Assembly: GCA_018663505.1 (NCBI GenBank)
Contig: JABJQG010000020.1
Location: 1-64,000, forward strand
DNA: 64,000 nucleotides
Direction of reading: 5' to 3'
Origin: Pseudobdellovibrionaceae bacterium
GTDB lineage: Bacteria; Bdellovibrionota; Bdellovibrionia; Bdellovibrionales; UBA1609
Shown: one piece after another, positions 17,953 through 28,350 of the stretch
How the letters are laid out: every line of letters starts with the position of its first letter
Numbering within the stretch: the first letter of the stretch is position 1
Translations under genes and position numbers: made by a program
The notes under the pieces: generated by a model
What the model was told of the DNA's origin: nothing
Database searches by the model: none
Seen by the model: only the letters and a program-made list of their open reading frames with translations

Positions 17953-20900
17953 TTACATACCTCCGTTAAGATATAATATAATTTGTTCAAATGTTTGTAA
18001 TTGTGCACGTAATTCTTCAGGGTTCGTGTCACGTCTTTTTAATATAATATTTATGCTGTTCACATGAGTTGTTATTTCTTGTTCTATACCTTTAGAAGAG
18101 TATTTGCCAAAGAGAACGGATGATCCTGTTAAATCTTTCTCATCATAAATATCAACAACTCTTGAATCTAATTGATTTTTTATATTTTCTTCCATTTTAT
18201 TTATGTTAGCCGTCAAAACTTCTAGCTCATACTTCTCATTACGATCTTTGAATTTATTTACATTTTTAATTAGCCTTTCTTGATCTTCTTTCGACTCACT
18301 AATTCTCTTAGAAATAGTGTCATGACTAGATTTAAAATTTTTGGCCAACCTATTAATATACTTAAAAGGACCGTTTAAGAAATATACAATTTTTGAAGAG
18401 TACGCGTTTTCTATAGTACTCTCTAAAGCTTCCTGAAAGGCAATCAAGTTTCTAAGTGTTAGCTCATCACTGTTTTGTGGTAAATAAGTGTTAGCAGCAG
18501 AAATAACATGAGCAAAATCTCTGTTGGAAAGCGGCTCAAGTTTTTTAGATACATCAAGCACGTCCTTAATATATTTAACCTGTTGAATCATCATTAAACT
18601 TTGATAGCTTTTCGGTGAACTCACACCCAAGTACAGATTACCAACTTTAAAGTGACTCAAAAAATAATTTTCAGGTTCTCCTCCTCCTGAAAATATAAAA
18701 TCAGGTCTTATTGTAATTAAAAAAGGTTCAGTTCTGTCAGAAAAACTATATAGATTATCTGTATAGAGCGAGTTTCTATACAACGAAGCAAATAGAAACA
18801 ACAAGTTTTTTTCTTCAGAAAAGTTAAGATAAAACTTATTAGTTAACTTTGGATCTTTATCATTAAGAAACGATCCCGAAACACCGTAATAAATGCGCTC
18901 TAGCAACTTTGTTTCAAACCTATTCCTAAAGTCAGGTTCATCCATAAAGTTGGGCCTTATGCCTTTTGTGTATGAACCCAATTTTGTGGAGCCCCTATGA
19001 GTGATAATATTCATGGCTTGGAACCTATCCATAAATGACCCGAGCTCATCGAAAGGGTGAGTACTCACATAAAAATTGTCGTTACGTGACCAGTCACTTC
19101 TTAGGGTTCGCCCGTATTCTTTCGCCTCACCATTTTCATCCATCAAAAGCTTCAAATCATGAAATCTAAAATAGCTTTGTGCGCCAGAGTCCGTACATGA
19201 TTTAATAACAGTCCCGTTTCTAGCTTGATTTAATCTAATTTTTGACATTTCTATGAGTTGCCTCTCTCCATTTGAAGTGGACTCTGTCAAACAGTAATGG
19301 TTCGGCATAAATGCCACTTTATCTAAAAGAAACTCTTGGATAAGTCTAATAGCTGGTCGGTAGCTATTATAAAACTTTACATCTAAAGAATTTTGTAAAA
19401 AGTCTTCATAAATATCATACCTTGGCTTGCCCTTAAATTCAGGATGATAGTCCATCAAATACTGACTATAAACTCCAACTTCGCTAGTTAGCTCGTGCCT
19501 CCATTCATCATAAATTCTCTTCAATGGAAGAAAGGTGTACTTAAACGTAGCAGCATCCGAATTGTAAAACCTATATTTATTAAAACGATCTCGTTTACTG
19601 GCCATTCTCACTTCATACTTTGCAATAATATTTTGCACAACTTCCAATGGAGTCGTACCGTAATCATGCTGTAAACAAAATGGGTCGGCCAAATAATCTA
19701 AATCTTTATTTGTACAAGTCATATATTTTTTAATATTTTTCAAATCAGGCTGTTTACTAAGTGGTTTGTTAAAGTCATTAATGTCAACAAAACCACCCGT
19801 CTTCAACTCCACTTGACCATCATATAGATACTTAATTGTAGCTAGATCGTTTTTACCCGGGACAGTTAAAATCTTAAATCCCTCGGGAATGTAATCCATC
19901 ACTGAGGAAGTTTTAGCCTCATCGTTTGGAGTATTTGTATCACCTGGTTTGTAATGATTATCCTTATCAAAAGATGCAATAAAGTTGTGACTCAAACCTA
20001 AACTGTGACCTACTTCATGTACAGCTGTATGAATTAAGCTTTTACCTTTGGTGGTTATTAGACTTGTACATTGCTCAACAATGGAATGATCCAGCTCTAC
20101 TTCCATTAAGCTTCTTTTTGATTGAGTTTTAAGCTGAGACATATAGTCTTTAAAAAATGGTTCTTTCCCGCAAAACTCTTTTATTTCACGAATCACATCA
20201 CCATTAACTTGTGCATAGCTACAATTAAACATTCCCATACTTTCCATATCGGAACGTGAAACTTTTGGTTTGATTGGCTCTACAAATGCTTTTAAATTCC
20301 TAGTATTAGTTGGCTTCATAACCTCTATACCGTAGAATTTTAGAGCTTCATCAACTAATAAATGAGGTGGAGTCTCCAAGCGTAACTCTGCGTTACCCCT
20401 GTTTACCATAGCGTAAGTCTTATTCAAACCAACAAGAATATTGCTGGTTTCAAAAATATCCATACCTGGCATTTTTTTAAGCTCTGCATCAGGTACCATA
20501 CTCATATTCAGTAAATCATTAGACTGACCTATACTAAAAATTTTATCTTCATCAATTAGACCCAGCTCATGGAAGATATAACCTCTAACAAAACTATAGT
20601 TCATATCCTCTATGCCACGAACATCAGTTTTTGCAACAGTAGTTATGATTTCGCCAGTAGCTCCATCCACTGAGGAATGAGATACACCTAAGAAGCCTAT
20701 TGCAACATCCGGCTTAGAAAAATCAATAATATTATAACGATTATCTCCATAATTCACCGGTTGATCATTAAATTTAAGTCTTAACTTTGAATCTACTTTT
20801 GCCAAATATTCATTCCAAATAGAGATGGTTTCTCTTGCATGACCATAGTACTTTTTCTGTGTGGTATTACTTATATGGAATGTCACTGGCTCGCTTGTGT

Positions 20901-22206
20901 CATGTCGAATAAGCAAATCATGCCTGTCATAATCATCTACTGTAATTAAGCCAGAGTGCACCACTGCCTTTTTTTGCATTTTCAACACTCCAAACATTTT
21001 CATGTCTTCACGAAAAGCATATCTTTTTTCTAATGAGCTCTTTTTCATCACCTTTCTAAAGAAATAACGAACCTTCAAGCTCCTGCCATATTGATTGTGC
21101 TCAATAAGAAAGTTAAAGTACTTATCCCCAGTGAGTTGTTTTTCAAAGCTAAGCAATCTGGTTTTTTCACTAGCTTTTATATAAGGATGTTTGATTTCTA
21201 ATAAATTAAGTTGAACAAACTTTTTGTCCTTATAGTGCACCATTACATCATCAACTTCTTCCATTCCAGAATCAGTTCCATCTTCTTGTACTTTCGGACT
21301 TAGGTACTTTGCACCAATAGTCATTACCTTGTTATAGTTCAAGCTACGACTGGAAACAGTATCCGGCTTAAGAGCATTTACCACCCAAACTTCAGTCTCT
21401 GATTTTTTAACAAATTTAACTCTTGTTGCAACGGCCCCCTCTGTGTCAATATTCATACCATAAGAATCCATATACATGCCATTAGCCGCATTTCTATCGT
21501 ATGAACCTTCAACTTGTCGTGCAGTAAAATACCATTCTGTGTCGTCTAAATTATTTGTGTCTTCCTGTTTGCTATTAAGCAATGAGCTGTGGTTTTCCTT
21601 AGCAAATTCAAAAAAGTCTGTAGGTAGAACCTCATTTTTATTCATTTCTTTGAATGCTACAGGGCTGTTTACATCAAACTTAATATGAGTAGCCTTTGCA
21701 AGACTATACACTTGAACATGGGAGTAAACATGAGTTTTTTCATTATCACCATTTAGAGTCATTTCTCGTTTGTGTAACGTAATTTTGTACCCATGGTGGA
21801 GTGCAGCCTTTTTGCCTCCCACTAAATCAGCGTACGTGCTTTCTGAAAAAGAAATACCATCAGGATCTGTGAGTTTATATATTTTTAACCATTTTTCCGT
21901 GATCTTATACTGAAGCTCATATTTCTTGTCTGCAAAACCATAAAATTTACTATTCTCAGGCATATATTCAGCATCGGTTTCAATTTCCAACTCACCATAA
22001 TTAGATTTAGATTCAATCTTAAAGGATGCCGAATCATTAATTTCATTTTTGAGAGACAGTATATTGACCTTATATTTTTTTCCTTGTAATGCTGAAATTT
22101 TAATATAGTCACATCCTCCCTGCTTGCATTGGTTGTCACGCTTTTCTGTGCAACTTATTGCAAATATGAAACTGAATAAAATTAAGAGGTTTATTGAACC
22201 ACGCAT
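17953..22206 (-). CDS. large zinc metalloprotease lipoprotein (Met-zincin type)
   Basis: Predicted lipoprotein protease of 1,417 aa. The signal peptide ends in a lipobox, AISC with Cys19. The active site is HEVGHSLGLSHNF (730-742), the three-histidine metzincin zinc site with catalytic Glu731, followed by the Met-turn SVMDY (768-772). The arrangement, and the upstream GATGEIITT stretch, resemble the DUF4953/Met-zincin group. The first ~500 residues are beta-rich and the last ~120 form a charged coiled coil. The ATG at 22206 has an AGGAG site 5 nt away; an earlier in-frame ATG at 22254 lacks one and would spoil the signal peptide. It lies between a barrel gene and a secreted protein gene, all in one operon. 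Substrate unknown; extracellular or prey protein digestion is possible. Confidence 0.8.
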   Translation of the reverse strand: MRGSINLLILFSFIFAISCTEKRDNQCKQGGCDYIKISALQGKKYKVNILSLKNEINDSASFKIESKSNYGELEIETDAEYMPENSKFYGFADKKYELQYKITEKWLKIYKLTDPDGISFSESTYADLVGGKKAALHHGYKITLHKREMTLNGDNEKTHVYSHVQVYSLAKATHIKFDVNSPVAFKEMNKNEVLPTDFFEFAKENHSSLLNSKQEDTNNLDDTEWYFTARQVEGSYDRNAANGMYMDSYGMNIDTEGAVATRVKFVKKSETEVWVVNALKPDTVSSRSLNYNKVMTIGAKYLSPKVQEDGTDSGMEEVDDVMVHYKDKKFVQLNLLEIKHPYIKASEKTRLLSFEKQLTGDKYFNFLIEHNQYGRSLKVRYFFRKVMKKSSLEKRYAFREDMKMFGVLKMQKKAVVHSGLITVDDYDRHDLLIRHDTSEPVTFHISNTTQKKYYGHARETISIWNEYLAKVDSKLRLKFNDQPVNYGDNRYNIIDFSKPDVAIGFLGVSHSSVDGATGEIITTVAKTDVRGIEDMNYSFVRGYIFHELGLIDEDKIFSIGQSNDLLNMSMVPDAELKKMPGMDIFETSNILVGLNKTYAMVNRGNAELRLETPPHLLVDEALKFYGIEVMKPTNTRNLKAFVEPIKPKVSRSDMESMGMFNCSYAQVNGDVIREIKEFCGKEPFFKDYMSQLKTQSKRSLMEVELDHSIVEQCTSLITTKGKSLIHTAVHEVGHSLGLSHNFIASFDKDNHYKPGDTNTPNDEAKTSSVMDYIPEGFKILTVPGKNDLATIKYLYDGQVELKTGGFVDINDFNKPLSKQPDLKNIKKYMTCTNKDLDYLADPFCLQHDYGTTPLEVVQNIIAKYEVRMASKRDRFNKYRFYNSDAATFKYTFLPLKRIYDEWRHELTSEVGVYSQYLMDYHPEFKGKPRYDIYEDFLQNSLDVKFYNSYRPAIRLIQEFLLDKVAFMPNHYCLTESTSNGERQLIEMSKIRLNQARNGTVIKSCTDSGAQSYFRFHDLKLLMDENGEAKEYGRTLRSDWSRNDNFYVSTHPFDELGSFMDRFQAMNIITHRGSTKLGSYTKGIRPNFMDEPDFRNRFETKLLERIYYGVSGSFLNDKDPKLTNKFYLNFSEEKNLLFLFASLYRNSLYTDNLYSFSDRTEPFLITIRPDFIFSGGGEPENYFLSHFKVGNLYLGVSSPKSYQSLMMIQQVKYIKDVLDVSKKLEPLSNRDFAHVISAANTYLPQNSDELTLRNLIAFQEALESTIENAYSSKIVYFLNGPFKYINRLAKNFKSSHDTISKRISESKEDQERLIKNVNKFKDRNEKYELEVLTANINKMEENIKNQLDSRVVDIYDEKDLTGSSVLFGKYSSKGIEQEITTHVNSINIILKRRDTNPEELRAQLQTFEQIILYLNGGM
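17959..17964 (-). promoter_or_regulatory. GGAGGT ribosome site inside the metzincin stop region
   Basis: The metzincin gene ends Gly-Gly-Met-stop, and the two Gly codons read GGAGGT, a full Shine-Dalgarno. The next gene's ATG follows 6 nt later, directly after the stop. This is a clear translational-coupling arrangement. Confidence 0.7.
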
Positions 22207-22255
22207 AAGATCTCCTGTTTTCTCTTTTTTAAAATTCATATCTATATCTTTCATT

Positions 22256-23170
22256 TTAAATCTTTATGTTAAGTGCCATGCTAATTGTTGTATTATCATC
22301 ATCAAAGTAACTATTATTAGTTAAAATCCTATCTTTTCTGTTGAAACTCAAAGATGCCGAAATTTTTTCTGAAACGGTGTAACTCACACTTGTATTAAAA
22401 ATATTTATATTAATGGTACTGTTGGCAAAGTTTTTAGTATGATAAAGTGCAAGACTTTGACTAATTCCAAATGCACCTATTTTTTTTGAAATAGAGAGAC
22501 TGTTCGAAAGACCAAAGGGGGCATTGTATGTTGATCCGGTGGCGTCTGATGTTTCGTACTTAAAATTGCTATAACTCAGCTCATGAGAAGTAGAAACGTC
22601 AAAGTTAGAAATACTTGTCTCAAGACTCAAGCCTGTAGATAAATCAAAACGCTTAGACGCAAAGTTTGAAGCTTTGGAGGTAGGAATGCCCAAACCTAAA
22701 GATGCGCTCACTTTAACAGAGGTGTAATCTTTAAATTCAATGGGGCCAGACATTGAAATACTTGTGTCACCCAATTGGTGCCTCTTAACTTTGTCATCAT
22801 ATTGACTCACAGGTTGTGAGTAAGACGAGCTTATACTTAAAGACAACCTTTCCGAAACCTCATAAGACAAATTTGGATTAATATCTGTAAAATAATCAGA
22901 ATAGTAGTCATTATTCTTAGATAGGCTCCAGTTCACTGACCCAGAGTATCTAGATTTTTTTTCTTTTTTAATATCCTTTAAACTCTCAGTAGTACTTGAT
23001 CTTTCTGTTGAGCTAGGGGAAGACTTTGAATTTTTATCTTGAGCGAATATGGGAGTTACTGATGCGAAGGAAAAAAGGCATAGCAATGCCATTAAGGAAA
23101 CGGAGGTCTTTTGTAGAACCAATTTCCAATGCCCCCCCCGAATTAATGAGCACCTTCGTAATTTTATCAT
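22256..23170 (-). CDS. predicted outer-membrane beta-barrel protein
   Basis: Predicted outer-membrane protein (304 aa from the chosen ATG). A basic N-region is followed by a signal peptide ending near PIFAQ. A short Ser/Lys-rich linker comes next, and from about residue 80 there are alternating polar/aromatic strands with frequent Ser, Tyr and Phe, ending in a hydrophobic strand (ISMALNIKI), as expected for a barrel of about 12-14 strands. It does not match a named porin that I can identify. A TTG at 23212 would extend the N-terminus by 14 residues; the ATG has an AAGAGA site. It is first in the operon with the metzincin lipoprotein and the secreted protein, so it may be their export or surface anchor. 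Confidence 0.66.
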   Translation of the reverse strand: MIKLRRCSLIRGGHWKLVLQKTSVSLMALLCLFSFASVTPIFAQDKNSKSSPSSTERSSTTESLKDIKKEKKSRYSGSVNWSLSKNNDYYSDYFTDINPNLSYEVSERLSLSISSSYSQPVSQYDDKVKRHQLGDTSISMSGPIEFKDYTSVKVSASLGLGIPTSKASNFASKRFDLSTGLSLETSISNFDVSTSHELSYSNFKYETSDATGSTYNAPFGLSNSLSISKKIGAFGISQSLALYHTKNFANSTININIFNTSVSYTVSEKISASLSFNRKDRILTNNSYFDDDNTTISMALNIKI

Positions 23171-23579
23171 TTTTCTCTTTTTTAAAAGTTTGCGACTGCG
23201 GTTATAGTACAACTTTCTTCATTAAAAATCCGTAATATCTTCCTCTTTGTAAATTTGTTACAGCTGGTGCCAAGTTAAGTCTTTAATATTTGGAAAGATT
23301 CAGGAAAATGATAACAATCATAATTAGCTCTAATAGCGCGAGTAATTTATTCAAAACTTTAAATAATCGAAGTAAATTAGTCATAATGGCCAGTGAATTG
23401 AAAAAAATACTCAGTTTATAAAGCAAAATTATGGGCTTAAATAATTTCAACTAATCAATGTGAACAAATCTTTTACAGCCAATGACTTTCTTACATAAGT
23501 ACCTACAAATTGTGATAAAAATGAAAATTCATGATAATTTGTTAGCTAATAATTTTACAAAATTAAATTTAAGGACTAT
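23171..23579. other. 409-nt divergent intergenic region
   Basis: AT-rich gap between the leftward barrel operon and the rightward secreted protein. It must hold promoters for both, but I found no pair of boxes good enough to call. No RNA gene, long repeat or credible small ORF is visible. Confidence 0.5.
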
Positions 23580-24725
23580 ATGTTACAAACCTCAAGATCT
23601 AGTAATTCTATTTTATCCATCTTAGTCTCTACGCTAATCACAATTATGAGTTTTCAACACGCTTCTGCTAAAGGCAACCTTTGCCAAGTAGTATTTGCAC
23701 TTAATAGTGGGGGACTTACCCAGAACGTAAAAGAAAATAAAACTACAGACAAAACTAGCTTAGAAATTGAAAAATTACTAAGACAAAAAAATCTAGAGGA
23801 GTACAAATCTGCCTTCGCTAAAGCTTATGAAGAGTTCTTCGCTAATAGCAATTATCTATCCTTTGTTGCAAACATAAGAGCTACCCTTAAGTTTAACACA
23901 GGATGGAACTATACTGAAATCAGCAATTTTATGAAAAGCATAAGGTCTATTGAAATTCAAAAAGACACCAAAGAAAAAGAAAATCAGGTTAATAAAATGC
24001 TCAGTGCTTTTATGATTCATTCAAAACTTCTTGATGGTGAGAAGAGTTTAGTTCTCTCTAATCGAATGATAAACAGAGCTCAGTTAGTTTTAAACCGTAA
24101 AATACTTTCTTATTTATATTTATTCCCAGAGAAGCATGTTTATTATTTAAAAAATACTTATAACGAAACTGTACCATATAGAAGAGCCGATATTATTACT
24201 GAATTAGTGGAGACTATGGAGCTTGCTCTGAATAAATACAATACTTATACAAAAATAAAGCATAAAGACTTGGGGAGATACAAAGATCATAAATTAAAAC
24301 TACTCATTGCACTAGCCACATACACTAACAAGCTTAAGGATTTTAAAAAATCTAATGAGTTTATAGCTCAGTTAAAGGCACATAGCTGGAATCAAGAATT
24401 TAACCACAGTATCAATTTCTCGCTCACACAACTGTTACTCAATCAGTTATATTTCAGAGTTAATAACGCTGAATCAAGGAGGTATGTCCAAGAAAAAGAC
24501 TTTATCCAAATTGAGGAATTAGTTAGTGAGCTTTATTACAAGACAGTTATGAACGAAGATATAGTAGTTGATACTAAAACTAAGATTAAATACACAAGGC
24601 TATTGTCCAATATTTATAAGCTCAAAATTAAGGTAAGTGGAGAAAGAGTGAGTGAAGATGATGTAAAAATAAAAAATGCTGCAGCTAAAGTGCTGGAAGA
24701 ATTAGATTATCATGTCGTTGAGTGA
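23580..24725 (+). CDS. predicted secreted helical protein, unknown
   Basis: No recognised family (381 aa). The signal peptide is long (about 30 residues) with a hydrophobic core SILSILVSTLITIM and an ASAKG cleavage region. One cysteine follows it (LCQVV). The mature part is almost wholly helical and charged, with regularly spaced Leu/Tyr pairs that could form a solenoid of TPR-like hairpins, but no repeat is clear enough to name. An AAGGA site precedes the ATG. Its last 14 bp overlap the SpoU methyltransferase gene, so the two are co-transcribed, though a shared function is unlikely. Confidence 0.58.
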   Translation: MLQTSRSSNSILSILVSTLITIMSFQHASAKGNLCQVVFALNSGGLTQNVKENKTTDKTSLEIEKLLRQKNLEEYKSAFAKAYEEFFANSNYLSFVANIRATLKFNTGWNYTEISNFMKSIRSIEIQKDTKEKENQVNKMLSAFMIHSKLLDGEKSLVLSNRMINRAQLVLNRKILSYLYLFPEKHVYYLKNTYNETVPYRRADIITELVETMELALNKYNTYTKIKHKDLGRYKDHKLKLLIALATYTNKLKDFKKSNEFIAQLKAHSWNQEFNHSINFSLTQLLLNQLYFRVNNAESRRYVQEKDFIQIEELVSELYYKTVMNEDIVVDTKTKIKYTRLLSNIYKLKIKVSGERVSEDDVKIKNAAAKVLEELDYHVVE

Positions 24726-25500
24726 GTTCTTTCATATAGAAAGTTCAAGTAATACTAATTTCAAATTATGGAAAAAACTAACTACCTCAATTGGTATTAA
24801 AAAAAATCATCAGCTTTTAATTTATGGGGAAAAAATAATAAAAGAGGTCTCACAGAATAATAATATCAATGTGTTATCTGTTATATTGAGCCACAATAAT
24901 AAAGGCGACGCTACAGAGTTACTCAATAGTTTTAAAAATAAAAAAAGCGTTTCCACTTTCCTACTCAGCAATGAACTTTATAAACAGCTCGATATTTTCA
25001 ATACTCAATACCCTATACTTGTTATAAAAAAGCCAGAGTCAAGATCCATAGATACGAAGGAACTCTTAAATACAAAGAGCCCTAATCTTTACCTATATCT
25101 TGCTTTATCTGACCCATTAAATCTTGGCGCTGTCATTCGCTCAGCCACAGCCTTTGATGCTAGGGCAATCATTCTGCTAAAAGAGTCCTGCTCACAGTTT
25201 AACCCCAAATGTATCCGCTCTAGCGTTGGATTATCACTAACCGCACCTATTTACTGTGGCCCATCTATTCATGAATTGCCAAAAACGCTAGACTTTATTG
25301 GCCTAGATATGCATGGGGAGCCTATTAATAAATTTAAATGGCCAATTACCTGTCACCTCCTCTTAGGTGAGGAAGGCCAGGGGCTCCCAAAGGAAATGAA
25401 CCGTAATAATATTCAAATTCCAATGGTTGATGATGTGGAATCACTCAATGCAAATGTAGCAGCAAGCATCGCTATGTATAGTTATTTTGCCAGCAAGTAA
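24712..25500 (+). CDS. TrmH/SpoU family RNA 2'-O-methyltransferase
   Basis: SPOUT-fold methyltransferase acting on rRNA or tRNA ribose (262 aa). The N-terminal part (about 1-115) resembles the substrate-binding domain of RlmB-type enzymes. The knotted catalytic domain carries the three family motifs: DPLNLGAVIRSATAF (about 134-148, with the RNA-contacting Asn and Arg), LLLGEEGQGLP (about 217-227) and the knot motif MVDDVESLNANVAASIAMY (about 237-255). The usual IPM start of motif 3 is intact, so it should be active. The target cannot be assigned from sequence. It overlaps the upstream secreted-protein gene by 14 bp. Confidence 0.88.
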   Translation: MSLSEFFHIESSSNTNFKLWKKLTTSIGIKKNHQLLIYGEKIIKEVSQNNNINVLSVILSHNNKGDATELLNSFKNKKSVSTFLLSNELYKQLDIFNTQYPILVIKKPESRSIDTKELLNTKSPNLYLYLALSDPLNLGAVIRSATAFDARAIILLKESCSQFNPKCIRSSVGLSLTAPIYCGPSIHELPKTLDFIGLDMHGEPINKFKWPITCHLLLGEEGQGLPKEMNRNNIQIPMVDDVESLNANVAASIAMYSYFASK

Positions 25501-25617
25501 CTAATTGTACCACTAGTTGATTAAGCATAAAAAATGTAATGTTTTGACTAATATCTAATCCTAATAGTATTAAGTAGTTACACTGCTTTTGATAAAAATT
25601 AAACCCAAGAGGATAAT

Positions 25618-28227
25618 GTGAAAAAAACTTATTTAAAAGATTACACCAGACCAGGATATGAAATCACACACTCACATCTATTTGTGGATCTTAATGAAGA
25701 AAGCACAAGAGTCCTCACCCAGTCTAAAGTGAAAGCAACTTCCCCTAGTTCTAATCAACTAATGCTTAATGGACGCCAAATGGAGCTCGTGAGTGTTCAG
25801 GTTAATGGCCGTGACTACACATATACAAAAAATGATGACAGCATTAGCCTTGATAATCTGCCCGTCGAATTTGACCTTGAAATCATCACAGAGCTTAAGC
25901 CTCAAGACAATAAATCTTTTGAGGGTCTTTATAAGTCCAATGGCATGTACTGTACTCAGTGTGAGGCCGAGAGTTTTAGAAAAATCACTTATTTTATTGA
26001 TCGCCCAGATAATATGACTTTTTTTAAAACCACAATTACTGCTGACAAAACCAAGTATCCTGTTTTGCTATCCAATGGAAATCTTATGGATGCTCAAGAT
26101 CTTGAAGGCGGCAGACATCGTGTTACATGGGAAGATCCTTTTAAAAAACCATCTTACCTATTTGCACTTGTTGCTGGAGATTTAGATTGTGCTGAAGATA
26201 GCTTCACAACTCGTTCCGGAAAAGTTGTACCACTAAAGATTTATGTTAATAAAGGGAATTTAGACCGTACTGCTTTTGCATTAAAGTGTCTTAAGTCTTC
26301 TATGAAGTGGGACGAAGATGTTTATGATCTAGAGTACGATTTAGACTTATTTATGATTGTAGCTGTGGATGATTTCAATATGGGTGCCATGGAGAACAAA
26401 GGTTTAAATATTTTTAACTCACAGTTTGTTTTAGCTAACGATAAAATCGCCACTGATATTATCTATGATAAAATTGATGCTATAATAGCTCATGAATATT
26501 TTCATAACTGGACTGGAAATCGTATTACATGCAGAGATTGGTTTCAGTTGAGCTTAAAAGAAGGGCTTACTGTGTTTCGTGATCAAGAGTACTCTGCGGA
26601 TATGACTTCCCGAATAGTTAAGCGCATTGAAGATGTACAACACCTAAAAGCCCATCAATTTTCAGAAGACTCTGGACCTAATGCACATGCGGTGCGACCA
26701 GAATCTGCTATTTCAGTGGACAACTTTTACACCATGACGATCTATGAAAAAGGGGCCGAAATTATTCGCATGTACGAAACTCTTCTTGGCAAAGAAGGCT
26801 TTAAAAAAGGAATGGATCTTTACTTTAAACTTTTTGATGGACAGGCTGTGACCATTGATGATTTTGCTCATGCCATGAGTGAAGCTAATGATTTTGATTT
26901 TAACCAATTTAAGCTATGGTACTCGCAAGCAGGTACTCCAGCAGTTAAGGTTTCCAGTATTTATAACGAAGAAAACAAGACTTACACCCTTAACTTTGAA
27001 CAATCTTGTGCCGACACTCCTGGACAATCTAACAAACAAGCTTTTCATATTCCTGTTAAAATAGGCTTGCTAAATGAAAATGGAAATGATCTCGAGCTAA
27101 ACTTAAACGGAAAACCCTTAGGACATGAGACCGTACTAGAGCTGAAAAACTCTACGGATAGCTTTACTTTCAGAAACATACAGTCAAAACCCATCCCTTC
27201 ACTATTGCGAGATTTTTCTGCGCCAGTGAAACTGAATTATGAATACTCATTGGAAGAAAAACACACCATCACACAGTGTGATCCTAACTACTTTCAGCGT
27301 TGGGAGATGGCCCAAGAGTTATGCTTAGAGTTACTCGTGGCTATGGCCAAGAACCCAGAAGAGCATGATGAACTTCTAGAGAAAAATCACTGGTTGTTTG
27401 AAAGCTTTCGATCCAACCTCACTCACTCCCATGACCCTGCGTTCACCGCTAAGTTCTTAGAACTCCCCAGTTTGTTTTATGTGGAACAGTATTTAAGCCC
27501 TATTGAGCCCATTGACCTTCATAAATCCTATAGCTACTTTGAGGAGTATTTTGCTAAAAAATTAGAAAATGAACTTAAAGACCTTTACGTTCAATACTAC
27601 ACCACTAAGTATGAGCATAATCTAAAGGCCATTGGAGAACGTAGTCTAAAGAATAGGTGTTTATATTTCTTAACAAAAACCGGTGAGCAAAAATATATTG
27701 AAATGGCTGAAAAACAATTTAACACCTGTGCCAATATGACCGACCAGGTGGCTGCACTATCTGCCCTTAACGGCCAAGACAGCCCCGAAAAGGAGAACTG
27801 TTACAACAGCTTCTACAATGCCTGGTGTAAGGACCCTGTTGTGTTTAATAGCTTCTTAAGAATTAAATCTGCAGATAAAGTGGAGAGTATCTTTAACTGG
27901 ATAAAAGAAACAAAAAATAATGATAAAAACTATCATGCTGATAACCCCAACCATATTTCTGCATTATTTGGGGCTTTTAGCAAAATTAATTCCCAGTATC
28001 ATGTTAACTACAAAGAATCTTATAATTTTCTTGCTGAGGAAATCATACACTTGGATAAAACCAATCCATCCATTGCCTCTCATTTAGCTAAATACTTTGA
28101 TTTATGGAAACAATATGCTCAACCCTACAAAAGTGAAATGGAGACGGCTCTTAAGAAGGTGAAATCCCAAAAAGATCTTTCTAAGAATACATATGAGATT
28201 GTCTCTAGAGCCCTAGGTGATACGTAA
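25618..28227 (+). CDS. pepN: aminopeptidase N (M1 family)
   Basis: Zinc aminopeptidase of the alanyl aminopeptidase type (869 aa, normal length), cytoplasmic as it lacks a signal peptide. The substrate motif GAMEN is at 256-260 and the zinc site HEYFH-x18-E at 292-315 (H292, H296, E315; catalytic E293), followed by the conserved EGLTVFRDQEYS. Domains: N-terminal beta-saddle (1-185), thermolysin-like core (about 186-430), a beta-sandwich (about 435-535) and the helical C-terminal bowl. It starts with GTG, preceded by AGAGGA. Close likeness to the gamma-proteobacterial PepN branch is notable. A weak TTGACT / TAGTAT pair at 25544-25570 (15-bp spacer) may be its promoter. Confidence 0.95.
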   Translation: MKKTYLKDYTRPGYEITHSHLFVDLNEESTRVLTQSKVKATSPSSNQLMLNGRQMELVSVQVNGRDYTYTKNDDSISLDNLPVEFDLEIITELKPQDNKSFEGLYKSNGMYCTQCEAESFRKITYFIDRPDNMTFFKTTITADKTKYPVLLSNGNLMDAQDLEGGRHRVTWEDPFKKPSYLFALVAGDLDCAEDSFTTRSGKVVPLKIYVNKGNLDRTAFALKCLKSSMKWDEDVYDLEYDLDLFMIVAVDDFNMGAMENKGLNIFNSQFVLANDKIATDIIYDKIDAIIAHEYFHNWTGNRITCRDWFQLSLKEGLTVFRDQEYSADMTSRIVKRIEDVQHLKAHQFSEDSGPNAHAVRPESAISVDNFYTMTIYEKGAEIIRMYETLLGKEGFKKGMDLYFKLFDGQAVTIDDFAHAMSEANDFDFNQFKLWYSQAGTPAVKVSSIYNEENKTYTLNFEQSCADTPGQSNKQAFHIPVKIGLLNENGNDLELNLNGKPLGHETVLELKNSTDSFTFRNIQSKPIPSLLRDFSAPVKLNYEYSLEEKHTITQCDPNYFQRWEMAQELCLELLVAMAKNPEEHDELLEKNHWLFESFRSNLTHSHDPAFTAKFLELPSLFYVEQYLSPIEPIDLHKSYSYFEEYFAKKLENELKDLYVQYYTTKYEHNLKAIGERSLKNRCLYFLTKTGEQKYIEMAEKQFNTCANMTDQVAALSALNGQDSPEKENCYNSFYNAWCKDPVVFNSFLRIKSADKVESIFNWIKETKNNDKNYHADNPNHISALFGAFSKINSQYHVNYKESYNFLAEEIIHLDKTNPSIASHLAKYFDLWKQYAQPYKSEMETALKKVKSQKDLSKNTYEIVSRALGDT

Positions 28228-28260
28228 TCTCCCATCACCAGATAGGAGATTTGCTGTTTT
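28226..28260 (+). terminator. possible intrinsic terminator of pepN
   Basis: AATCTCC (28226-28232) and GGAGATT (28245-28251) form a 7-bp perfect stem over a 12-nt loop, starting at the pepN stop. It is followed by TGCTGTTTTA, a moderate T-tract. Confidence 0.5.
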
Positions 28261-28350
28261 ACTTATAATTTATTATTACTGAACTGCTTGTGGCCTTGCA
28301 CCACAAACAATTCTCGGTCCATACAGGGCTCCAATAAAGTTAGGTAAGCT

